A stretch of 12,373 nucleotides of DNA from Fimbriimonadales bacterium (lineage in GTDB: Bacteria; Armatimonadota; Fimbriimonadia; Fimbriimonadales; GBS-DC): contig JANXCK010000004.1 in assembly GCA_025060055.1 (NCBI GenBank), forward strand, positions 1 through 12,373, written 5' to 3'. Both the position numbers and the translations under genes were made by a program. Below, piece after piece: positions 6,722 to 12,373 of this stretch (positions within the stretch are counted from its first letter, which is position 1; each line of letters begins with the position of its first letter). Below the pieces are notes generated by a model. That model was not told the DNA's origin. It saw nothing but the letters and a program-made list of their open reading frames with translations, and did no database searches.

Positions 6722-6738
6722 GGTACGGTATCGAGATT

Positions 6739-6744
6739 AGGAGG
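6739..6744 (+). promoter_or_regulatory. Shine-Dalgarno of gdhA
   Basis: AGGAGG lies 10 nt before the ATG at 6755 and supports that start. A perfect TATAAT at 6623-6628, inside the mreD-like gene, could be an internal promoter for gdhA, but it has no clear -35 and also encodes Tyr-Asn. Confidence 0.75.
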
Positions 6745-6754
6745 CATCACTGCA

Positions 6755-8035
6755 ATGGCGCAGACGATACTTGAACGCGAACGCCACACTGAAGAGCGTA
6801 GCGCATATGCAATTGCTATTCGCCAGCTGGAAGCAGCGGCGCATTATTTGAATCTCGACCGAAGCTTGCTGGAAATCCTCAAGCATCCTCGACGGGAACT
6901 CACAGTGAACTTCCCTGTCAAGATGGACGACGGCTCTATCCGTGTGTTCACAGGCTATCGTGTCCACCACAACCCCGCGCGCGGTCCTGCGAAAGGCGGT
7001 ATCCGCTACCACCCTGAGGTCACCTTAGACGAGACACGCGCGCTGGCGATGTGGATGACCTGGAAATGCGCCGTCGTCAACATTCCCTACAGCGGCGCCA
7101 AAGGCGGCGTCGTGTGCGACCCCAAACGCCTCTCCGTACACGAACTGGAGAACCTAACCCGACGCTACATCACGGAGATTTCGATAATGATAGGTCCCGA
7201 GTCGGACATTCCCGCGCCCGATGTCGGCACGAACCCGCAGGTAATGGCGTGGATTATGGACACCTACTCGATGCATAAGGGCTATACCGTGCCTGCGGTG
7301 GTGACGGGCAAGCCGATTGCGATTGGCGGTTCCGAGGGGCGGCTGGAGGCAACGGGGCGCGGCGTGACGGTGATGGCACACGAGGCGATACAGCGTCTGG
7401 GCGGGCAGTTAGAAGGCGCGTCGGTTGTGATACAAGGCTTCGGGAACGTCGGCTCCGCCACCGCAAAACTGATGCACCAAGCAGGCGCAAAGGTCGTCGC
7501 CATCTCCGATGTGCGCGGGGGCATCTACAACCCCAATGGGCTGAACATCCCTGCCCTACTGCACTGCGCGGGGCGCGACGGCTGCATCCAAGCCTACCGC
7601 GACGCCGAACTGATTACCAACGAAGAACTCTTGGAACTGCCATGCGACATCCTCGTGCCTGCTGCGCTGCACGGCGTCATCACAGGGCACAACGCAGAGC
7701 GCATCAAAGCGCGTGTCATCGTCGAAGCCGCGAACGGTCCCGTGACCCCCGACGCCGACGAGATTCTGGATGACAAGGGCGTGCTGGTCGTGCCCGACAT
7801 CTTGGCGAACGCTGGCGGCGTGATTGTCTCTTACTTCGAGTGGGTGCAGGACTTGCAAGCCTTCTTCTGGGAAGAGGAGGAAGTGAACCGCAAACTGGAG
7901 AAGGCGATGCGCCGCAGCTTCGAGCATGTCGTGCAGACCGCCGAGCAGAACAAGGTCAACTTGCGCATGGGCGCGTACATCATCGGCGTCAAACGCGTGG
8001 CAGAGGCAACCACAATTCGGGGAATCTACCCGTAA
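6755..8035 (+). CDS. gdhA: Glutamate dehydrogenase (Glu/Leu/Phe/Val dehydrogenase family)
   Basis: This 426-residue cytoplasmic enzyme interconverts glutamate and 2-oxoglutarate plus ammonia with NAD(P)(H). The length is that of hexameric bacterial and archaeal GDHs of the small-subunit type. The substrate domain shows HHNPARGPAKGGIRYHPEV with Lys80, MTWKCAVV with Lys104, and PYSGAKGG with catalytic Lys116. Catalytic Asp156 is in DIPAPDVGTN. The nucleotide domain has GFGNVGSATA at 228-237 with Asp252 after the second strand (AISDVRGG), compatible with NAD use but not proof. NAGGVIVSYFEWVQ at ~352-365 is the usual family signature. It follows the mreD-like gene by 33 nt and has its own AGGAGG. 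No obvious terminator follows. The family is certain; Glu specificity is very likely from length and motifs. Confidence 0.96.
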   Translation: MAQTILERERHTEERSAYAIAIRQLEAAAHYLNLDRSLLEILKHPRRELTVNFPVKMDDGSIRVFTGYRVHHNPARGPAKGGIRYHPEVTLDETRALAMWMTWKCAVVNIPYSGAKGGVVCDPKRLSVHELENLTRRYITEISIMIGPESDIPAPDVGTNPQVMAWIMDTYSMHKGYTVPAVVTGKPIAIGGSEGRLEATGRGVTVMAHEAIQRLGGQLEGASVVIQGFGNVGSATAKLMHQAGAKVVAISDVRGGIYNPNGLNIPALLHCAGRDGCIQAYRDAELITNEELLELPCDILVPAALHGVITGHNAERIKARVIVEAANGPVTPDADEILDDKGVLVVPDILANAGGVIVSYFEWVQDLQAFFWEEEEVNRKLEKAMRRSFEHVVQTAEQNKVNLRMGAYIIGVKRVAEATTIRGIYP

Positions 8036-8180
8036 GTCCCAGGGCGTGTACGAAAATCGCGCTCAATCTAATGGCTGAAGCTGTATACCCTCGCTCTGAA
8101 GCGGTACGATGGGGTCCACGCCATCGACGGCGCAACACTGTCGTACCTGAACAGCGTTGCGTGTTCGGGAACTGTTCGAA

Positions 8181-8395
8181 AAGCCCCAGTGCGTAGCGTT
8201 GGCGTCCTCGCCTACGCGCGCGGCTTGGACAGTCGTGTCCGAGCAGGCGTTGCGTCGATTTCCCCGCCGACGATGCGTGGTTTGGGCGCCTCGCCCAAGC
8301 AGAGCATGGCTTGGACGATCTCGTTCAAGCCACCTTGTACGGACAGGACTGTCCGTGCCACGCTTGCACGGGCAAGATGCCCGTGCCACAGGCGC
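8181..8395. repeat. Palindrome array B upstream of lepA
   Basis: Seven consecutive palindromes are visible: 8191-8217 (GCGTAG ... CTACGC), 8223-8244 (GCTTGGAC/GTCCGAGC), 8248-8277, 8280-8300 (GTTTGGGCG/CGCCCAAGC), 8308-8331 (GGCTTGGACGA/TCGTTCAAGCC), 8337-8358 (GTACGGACAG/CTGTCCGTGC) and 8366-8386 (GCACGGGCA-AGA-TGCCCGTGC). Arm sequences differ between units, yet each arm keeps its partner, often through G-T wobble pairs. The last 59 bases (8337-8395) recur inverted at 10362-10420 with two mismatches. Confidence 0.85.
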
Positions 8396-8396
8396 A

Positions 8397-8425
8397 TCGG
8401 CATACGGGCACGCTTTAGGTACAAT
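8397..8425 (+). promoter_or_regulatory. lepA promoter with near-leaderless start
   Basis: TCGGCA (8397-8402, four of six to TTGACA) and TACAAT (8420-8425) are separated by 17 nt. The ATG at 8435 begins 9 nt after the -10, so transcription should start about 2-3 nt before the start codon. No Shine-Dalgarno is seen. The -35 lies two bases beyond the end of repeat array B. Confidence 0.6.
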
Positions 8426-8434
8426 TCGTTCGCT

Positions 8435-10234
8435 ATGAATCAGGCGTTGATACGCAACTTCTGCATCATCGCGCATGTGGATCACGGCAAATCCACCTTA
8501 GCCGACCGCTTGCTGGAGTTCACGGGTGCAATTCAGAAAGGCACGCCCGTAGAGCAGGTACTGGACACGATGGACTTGGAGCGCGAGCGCGGCATCACGA
8601 TTAAGATGACCGCTGTGCGACTGCACTACACTGCCAAAGACGGCAACACTTACCAGCTCAACCTCATCGATACGCCCGGACATGTGGACTTCACTTATGA
8701 GGTGTCGCGCAGTCTGGCTGCGTGCGAGGGCGCGATTTTGGTAGTGGACGCCGTGCAGGGCGTCGAGGCGCAGACAATCGCGAACACCAACCTTGCCTAC
8801 AATCAGGGGCTGACGATTGTGCCTGTCATCAACAAAATTGACCTGCCCGCTGCCGAGCCAGAGCGCGTGCAAGAAGAGATGGAACACGCGCTGCTGATTG
8901 ACCCCAGCGAGGTGATTCTCGCCAGCGCAAAAGAGGGTATCGGCATCGAGGCGATTCTGGACGCGATTGTGGAGCGCGTGCCACCCCCGCAAGGCAGTCC
9001 AGATGCGCCTTTGCGCGCCCTTGTGTACGACTCGCACTACGACCCCTATGTCGGCGTGGTGGCGTATGTGCGTGTGGTGGACGGCAGCGTGAAGCCCGGC
9101 GACAAGATTATGTTCATGGCAAACGGCAAGACATTCGAGGTGGCTCAGGTGGGCTACTTCACGCCGAATCTTTGCCCCGCGCATGCGCTGCATACGGGCG
9201 AGGTAGGCTACATCACGGCATCGATCAAGTCGGTCAAGGACGCGCAGGTGGGCGATACGATTACCTCTGCCGAGAAGCCCGCGCACGAGCCGCTGCCCGG
9301 CTTTCGCAAGGTGAAGCCGATGGTGTTTTGCGGGCTGTACCCTGTAGAGGGCGACAAGTACGCCGACCTGCGCGATGCCTTAGAGAAGCTGAGCCTGAAC
9401 GATGCAGCGATTAGCTTCGAGCCTGAAAGCAGCGCGGCGCTGGGCTTTGGCTTCCGCTGCGGCTTTCTGGGACTGCTGCACATGGAAATCGTGCAAGAAC
9501 GCTTGGAGCGCGAGTTCGGACTGGAGCTGATTGCAACCGCGCCCAGCGTCGCCTACCGCGTGCTTACCGAAGACGGCGAGGTGCTGGAAATCGATAACCC
9601 CACGCGCTGGCCCAATCCAGGCAAAATCGAGCGCGTGGAGGAGCCCATCGTGAGCGCAACGGTGATGGTTCCGAACGACTATGTGGGCGCAGTGATGGAT
9701 CTGTGCATGAATCGGCGGGGTGAGTTTGTGCGGATGGAGTATCCCACGCCCCAGCGGGCAATCCTCTACTACCGCTTGCCCCTGAGCGAAATCTTGCTCG
9801 ACTTCTACGATCAGCTCAAAAGTCGCACGCGCGGCTACGCCTCTTTCGACTACGAACCCGCAGGCTACCGCGCAGCGGATATGGTGAAAATCGACATTCT
9901 CATCAACGGCGACCCCGTAGACGCGCTGAGCTTCATCGCACCTCGCGAGCGTGCTTACCCGCGTGCCCGCGCGCTGGTGGAGAAGCTCAGGGAAGTCGTG
10001 CCGCGCCAACAGTTCGAAGTGCGTATCCAAGCGGCGATTGGCGCACGCGTCATCGCCTCCGAGACGATTAAACCGTTTCGCAAAAATGTGATTGCTAAAT
10101 GCTACGGCGGCGACATTACGCGCAAGCGCAAGCTGCTGGAACGCCAAAAAGAGGGCAAAAAGCGCATGAAGCAGGTCGGTTCGGTCGAGGTGCCCCAAGA
10201 GGCGTTCCTGAGCGTGCTGAAAGTGGGAGAGTGA
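8435..10234 (+). CDS. lepA: Elongation factor 4 (LepA), ribosomal back-translocase GTPase
   Basis: LepA/EF4 is a ribosome-binding translational GTPase related to EF-G, implicated in back-translocation, stalled elongation and ribosome biogenesis. At 599 residues it is full length. G motifs: AHVDHGKS at 13-20, RGIT at 52-55, DTPGH at 79-83, NKID at 133-136, SAK at 164-166. The LepA-specific parts are present: GFGFRCGFLGLLHMEIVQER in the middle and the basic C-terminal domain RKRKLLERQKEGKKRMKQVG ending SVLKVGE. The frame is open back to 8189, but those 82 codons translate the palindrome array; the true start is MNQALIRNF, where homologous proteins begin and a promoter lies just upstream. Its stop is immediately followed by element E3. 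There is no lepB downstream, unlike in E. coli. Confidence 0.98.
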   Translation: MNQALIRNFCIIAHVDHGKSTLADRLLEFTGAIQKGTPVEQVLDTMDLERERGITIKMTAVRLHYTAKDGNTYQLNLIDTPGHVDFTYEVSRSLAACEGAILVVDAVQGVEAQTIANTNLAYNQGLTIVPVINKIDLPAAEPERVQEEMEHALLIDPSEVILASAKEGIGIEAILDAIVERVPPPQGSPDAPLRALVYDSHYDPYVGVVAYVRVVDGSVKPGDKIMFMANGKTFEVAQVGYFTPNLCPAHALHTGEVGYITASIKSVKDAQVGDTITSAEKPAHEPLPGFRKVKPMVFCGLYPVEGDKYADLRDALEKLSLNDAAISFEPESSAALGFGFRCGFLGLLHMEIVQERLEREFGLELIATAPSVAYRVLTEDGEVLEIDNPTRWPNPGKIERVEEPIVSATVMVPNDYVGAVMDLCMNRRGEFVRMEYPTPQRAILYYRLPLSEILLDFYDQLKSRTRGYASFDYEPAGYRAADMVKIDILINGDPVDALSFIAPRERAYPRARALVEKLREVVPRQQFEVRIQAAIGARVIASETIKPFRKNVIAKCYGGDITRKRKLLERQKEGKKRMKQVGSVEVPQEAFLSVLKVGE

Positions 10235-10357
10235 TAATGCCAATCGCTGTTTCAAGTAGCACAGTCGTCGGCGAGGACGCCGACGCTACGTGGAGCATGT
10301 GCGTAGCGTCAGCGTCCCGCTGACGATCTGCATCGCTTGAAACCCCGATTGGCATTA
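10235..10357. repeat. MITE-like element E3 abutting the lepA stop codon
   Basis: The 22-bp ends at 10235-10256 (TAATGCCAATCGCTGTTTCA...) and 10336-10357 (bottom strand TAATGCCAATCGGGGTTTCA...) are inverted repeats differing at two positions. The same end sequence, diverged, bounds element E1 8.5 kb away. The core is different from E1: an imperfect hairpin of GTCGGCG-AGGA-CGCCGACGCTACG (from ~10265) against CGTAGCGTCAGCG ... CGCTGAC (to ~10323), i.e. the GTAGCGTCGGCG palindrome type also found at 8191-8217. The element begins on the first base after the lepA TGA (10232-10234). No target duplication is evident. Confidence 0.7.
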
Positions 10358-10361
10358 GAGC

Positions 10362-10515
10362 GCGCCTGTGGCACGGGCATCTTGCCCGTGCAAGCGTAGC
10401 ACGGACAGTCCTGTCCGTGCAGAAACCGCCCCCCGTGCTTGGACAGGACTGTCCAAGCCACCCGTGGCACGGACAGTCTTGTCCGTGCCGTCGTCGGCGT
10501 GGATGCCGACACGAC
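10362..10515. repeat. Palindrome array C between convergent lepA and SDR
   Basis: Five palindromes run in series: 10371-10391 (GCACGGGCA-TCT-TGCCCGTGC), 10399-10420 (GCACGGACAG-TC-CTGTCCGTGC), 10437-10458 (GCTTGGACAG-GA-CTGTCCAAGC), 10466-10489 (GGCACGGACA-GTCT-TGTCCGTGCC) and 10490-10515 (imperfect, GTCGTCGGC ... GCCGACACGAC). The first four have perfect stems of 9-10 bp. The order of the first units mirrors array B reversed. Lying between two converging genes, these hairpins could serve as a bidirectional transcription barrier, although none has a clean U-tract. Confidence 0.85.
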
Positions 10516-10529
10516 ACAGGAGGAACCTC

Positions 10530-11252
10530 TCACAAGATTCCCTCTTGCGGTAGCAAGAGCAACTCATCCACCGTTGCATCGGGTGGCAAAAGAAGCATCT
10601 GCAGGATGGTTTGCGCCACCGTTTGCGGGCGAATCATCTTTTCGCGGTCGGGGATGTTCTCGCCCTCGCCCCAAATGGCGGTGTCGACAGCGCCAGGCAG
10701 AATTGCCATCACGCGCACGCCGCGCTTGCGCACCTCTTTTGCCAAGATTCGCGTGAACATTAGCCCTGCGGCTTTGGCGCAGCTGTACGCGCTTAGCCCC
10801 GCGAACGCTCGCGCACCCGCAATCGACAGCACATTCACAATCTGCCCGCGCCCCTGCTCTAACATGCTGGGCAGCACGAGGCGCGTGGTAAGATACAGCC
10901 CTTTGAGGTTGCCCTCCAGCGTGCGCCACCACGCTGTCGGGTCGCTGTTTTCAATTGCGCCGACCGACTGAATGAACCCCGCGTTGTTGACCAGAATGTC
11001 GATGTTGTGAGTGATACCAAACGCGCTCTGCACCACTTCGCGCATCGCGCCCTCGTCAGACACATCGGCGACGAACCAGTACGCCGTGCCCCCTGCATCG
11101 CGGATTTGCGCTGCGGTGGCTTCCAGTTGCTCGCGCGTGCGTGCCACCAGTGCCACCGTCGCACCATGCTGAGCGAGGAGCTTTGCCGTCTCCGCGCCGA
11201 TACCACGACCACCGCCCGTTATCAACGCCACCTGACCCGCTAAGGTTCCCAT
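10530..11252 (-). CDS. Short-chain dehydrogenase/reductase (classical SDR)
   Basis: This 240-residue Rossmann-fold oxidoreductase has an unidentified carbonyl or alcohol substrate. The classical SDR features are complete: cofactor motif TGGGRGIG at 12-19, Asp63-Val64 after the third strand (VADVS), NNAG at 89-92, and the catalytic tetrad Asn115, Ser143, Tyr156 and Lys160 (AYSCAK). PGAVDT follows at 186-191. Arg16 in the glycine motif and Arg38-Thr39-Arg40 after strand 2 (LVARTREQL) suggest NADP(H) preference. The frame is open to 11291, but the extra 13 residues run through the promoter, and MGTLAGQVALITG is the normal N-terminus. It is divergent from the ALDH-like gene (60 nt between starts) and convergent with lepA. 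3-oxoacyl-ACP reductase-like or sugar dehydrogenase activity cannot be distinguished. Confidence 0.95.
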   Translation of the reverse strand: MGTLAGQVALITGGGRGIGAETAKLLAQHGATVALVARTREQLEATAAQIRDAGGTAYWFVADVSDEGAMREVVQSAFGITHNIDILVNNAGFIQSVGAIENSDPTAWWRTLEGNLKGLYLTTRLVLPSMLEQGRGQIVNVLSIAGARAFAGLSAYSCAKAAGLMFTRILAKEVRKRGVRVMAILPGAVDTAIWGEGENIPDREKMIRPQTVAQTILQMLLLPPDATVDELLLLPQEGIL

Positions 11253-11261
11253 GCCGCAAGG

Positions 11262-11291
11262 AGTATACCTGCAGCAGGAGAAACGGCTCAA
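11262..11291 (-). promoter_or_regulatory. SDR promoter with near-leaderless start
   Basis: On the minus strand, TTGAGC (11291-11286, four of six to consensus) and TATACT (11267-11262) are separated by 18 nt. The ATG (11252-11250) begins 9 nt after the -10, so a leader of a few bases at most is expected. The 10-mer GGTATACTCC here is identical to that before the ADH gene. The GTATAC core is palindromic, so the plus strand also reads TATACC, which might serve the divergent gene. Confidence 0.6.
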
Positions 11292-11312
11292 GGGACGAAA
11301 GTCCTAACCTCG

Positions 11313-12185
11313 ATGAATCGCCTGACCATTTTGAAAACCTACAAGCTGTGGGTGAATGGTGAGTTTGTTCGCTCCGAGTCGGGACGCGCCTATGAGGTGC
11401 GCGACGCGCAAGGCAGGTTTTGGGCAAATGTGCCGCGTGCTTCGCGCAAAGACCTGCGCGACGCCGTGCAAGCAGCACGGAAAGCGCAGCCCAGCTGGGC
11501 AGCCCGCACTGCGTATAACCGTGGGCAGATTCTGTATCGCGTCGCTGAAATGCTGGAAACCCGTCGCGCTGCCATTCGCGCCGAGCTGCAGGCAGTCTCA
11601 GGCATCAGTGCGCGCGACGCCGACGCCGAAATCGACGCTGCCGTCGACCGCTGGGTGTACTACGCGGGCTGGAGCGATAAGTACGCTGCGCTGCTCTCGT
11701 CGGTGAACCCCGTTGCGATGCCAATGCACAACTTCACAACGCCTGAGCCGATGGGCGTGGTGGGTATCGCGTGCCCTGTGGACGCGCCGTTGGCGTCGCT
11801 GACCAGTCTGATCGCGCCTGTAATCGTCAGCGGCAACACGGTAGTTGCGCTCTTGCCTGAAGCGACGCCGACTGTCGGGCTGACGTTCGCCGAGGTGCTG
11901 GCAACAGCCGACCTGCCCGCAGGCGTGGTGAACCTGCTTAGTGGACGAGCCAGCGAACTGCTGCCCCCTATGGCACATCATCTGGAAGTAGACGCGCTGA
12001 ACCTATGTGGCGTGCCTGAGACCGAGCGTGCCCCGCTGGAGCAAGTCGCTGCCGACACCATCAAGCGCCTCCATCACAGCCCGAACCTCACTCGCGCCCA
12101 GTGGCTCAGCAACGCCGCGCAGGGGCTGGAGTGGATCGAGCCGTTTCTGGAGTTCAAGACGGTGTGGCATCCGCTGGGATGGTGA
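11313..12185 (+). CDS. Short ALDH-like protein lacking the catalytic domain
   Basis: This 290-residue protein resembles the N-terminal, NAD-binding part of aldehyde dehydrogenases, which are usually near 480-500 residues. Matching parts include YKLWVNGEFVRSESGRAYEV at 10-29, the helical region up to ~125, PEPMGVVGIACPVDAPL at 144-160, SGNTVVALLPEATP at 173-186 and LPAGVVNLLSG at 201-211. The cofactor Lys of the usual GNTVVLKPSE is Leu180. The catalytic Glu (ELGGK), catalytic Cys and whole catalytic domain are absent. Yet the last residues, FLEFKTVWHPLGW, resemble the extreme C-terminal tail of full-length ALDHs. The frame is clean and ends in a stop. The start at 11313 has no good ribosome binding site. 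It could be a non-catalytic partner of a full-length ALDH, or an internally deleted gene that still has an intact frame. No full-length ALDH lies in the window. Confidence 0.88.
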   Translation: MNRLTILKTYKLWVNGEFVRSESGRAYEVRDAQGRFWANVPRASRKDLRDAVQAARKAQPSWAARTAYNRGQILYRVAEMLETRRAAIRAELQAVSGISARDADAEIDAAVDRWVYYAGWSDKYAALLSSVNPVAMPMHNFTTPEPMGVVGIACPVDAPLASLTSLIAPVIVSGNTVVALLPEATPTVGLTFAEVLATADLPAGVVNLLSGRASELLPPMAHHLEVDALNLCGVPETERAPLEQVAADTIKRLHHSPNLTRAQWLSNAAQGLEWIEPFLEFKTVWHPLGW

Positions 12186-12373
12186 ATGATGAACCGCACG
12201 AAACTGGCGATCGGGCTGGGTGTTGTGGTCGCGCTGCTGCTCGGCGTGCGACTGTTCATCCTTTCAGCTACGCCCAAAGAGGTCGATCCGCGCACGCGCA
12301 TCCAGCAAATCTTCGAGCGCGGCAAGCAGGCGTTCGAAAACGAAGATGTGGACGGCATGCTCGAACTCATCGC
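12186..12373 (+). CDS. Membrane-anchored protein, possibly NTF2-like (partial, C-terminus outside window)
   Basis: About 62 residues are visible. Two in-frame ATGs (12186 and 12189) directly follow the ALDH-like stop, so it is likely co-transcribed and translationally coupled. A short basic start (MNRTK) precedes one hydrophobic segment, about LAIGLGVVVALLLGVRLFIL, which is a signal anchor. The following part reads VDPRTRIQQIFERGKQAFENEDVDGMLELIA. That helix, with the phrase about an acidic residue, Val-Asp and Leu-Ile, is typical of the start of NTF2-like/SnoaL-type domains exported outside the membrane. The call for that fold is tentative because the domain is cut. I cannot assign a function. 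Confidence 0.75.
   Translation, partial: MMNRTKLAIGLGVVVALLLGVRLFILSATPKEVDPRTRIQQIFERGKQAFENEDVDGMLELI

Larger units (their letters stand above)
8036..8434. other. gdhA-lepA intergenic region: hairpin, palindrome array and lepA promoter
   Basis: No gene is seen in these 399 bases. The first part holds a long inverted repeat with arms GGTACGA (8103-8109) and TCGTACC (8141-8147), and an inner CGATGG/CCATCG pair. The 12-mer GGCTGAAGCTGT occurs at 8073-8084 and also at 1941-1952. Palindrome array B (8181-8395) follows, and then the lepA promoter. The frame of lepA happens to remain open through the array, which invites a falsely early start call. Confidence 0.7.

Noticed and set aside
8187..8395. 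CRISPR array
   Set aside because: Units are individually palindromic, differ in sequence and are irregularly spaced. There is no constant direct repeat with unique spacers of uniform length, and no cas gene.
9380..10255. Minus-strand ORF of 291 aa over lepA
   Set aside because: Antisense to the conserved LepA C-terminal half; its start lies in the inverted end of E3.
11253..11291. Earlier start for the SDR gene
   Set aside because: The extra 13 codons cover the -10 box, and SDRs start a few residues before the first beta-strand as at 11252.

Overview
The window is a GC-rich bacterial chromosomal segment carrying eight complete genes and two partial ones. Every protein looks bacterial: LepA, an MreD-like protein, bacterial-type PPDK and a YqiJ/YqiK pair. 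Some promoters sit so close to the start codon that the transcripts may be leaderless. The intergenic space is filled with short palindromes built on ACGG/CCGT, TTGG/CCAA and CGGG/CCCG arms. I associate such palindromes, and the spurious ORFs they create, with environmental and thermophilic genomes such as Armatimonadota or Planctomycetota relatives. That placement is a weak inference from repeat style, not a phylogenetic result.

Layout, left to right. (1) A minus-strand operon, yqiJ-yqiK (1-1325): a three-helix OB-fold membrane protein with a strikingly His-rich loop, followed by a flotillin/SPFH protein cut by the window edge. (2) A repeat-rich region of about 1.1 kb without genes (1326-2422). 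It holds degenerate palindromes, two elements with inverted ends and one terminator-like hairpin. (3) A plus-strand run (2423-8035): ppdK, a zinc alcohol dehydrogenase-like gene, an mreD-like gene that overlaps it by one base, and gdhA. PPDK interconverts pyruvate and PEP, and GDH links 2-oxoglutarate, ammonia and glutamate. The run therefore sits at the carbon/nitrogen junction, with an unexplained cell-shape gene inside it. (4) lepA (8435-10234), bracketed by palindrome arrays. The two arrays contain a 59-bp inverted repeat, 57/59 identical, on either side of the gene. A small element with inverted ends begins on the base after the lepA stop. (5) A minus-strand short-chain dehydrogenase (10530-11252), convergent with lepA and divergent from the next gene. 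(6) A short aldehyde-dehydrogenase-like protein (11313-12185) that lacks the catalytic domain but keeps an ALDH-like C-terminal tail, followed at once by the start of a membrane-anchored, possibly NTF2-like protein.

I find no tRNA, rRNA, CRISPR array, transposase or phage gene. The features that most deserve a second look are the non-catalytic ALDH-like protein, the inverted palindrome arrays around lepA, the pair of elements that share ends but not cores, the His-rich loop in YqiJ, and the recurring promoter 9-10 nt before start codons.
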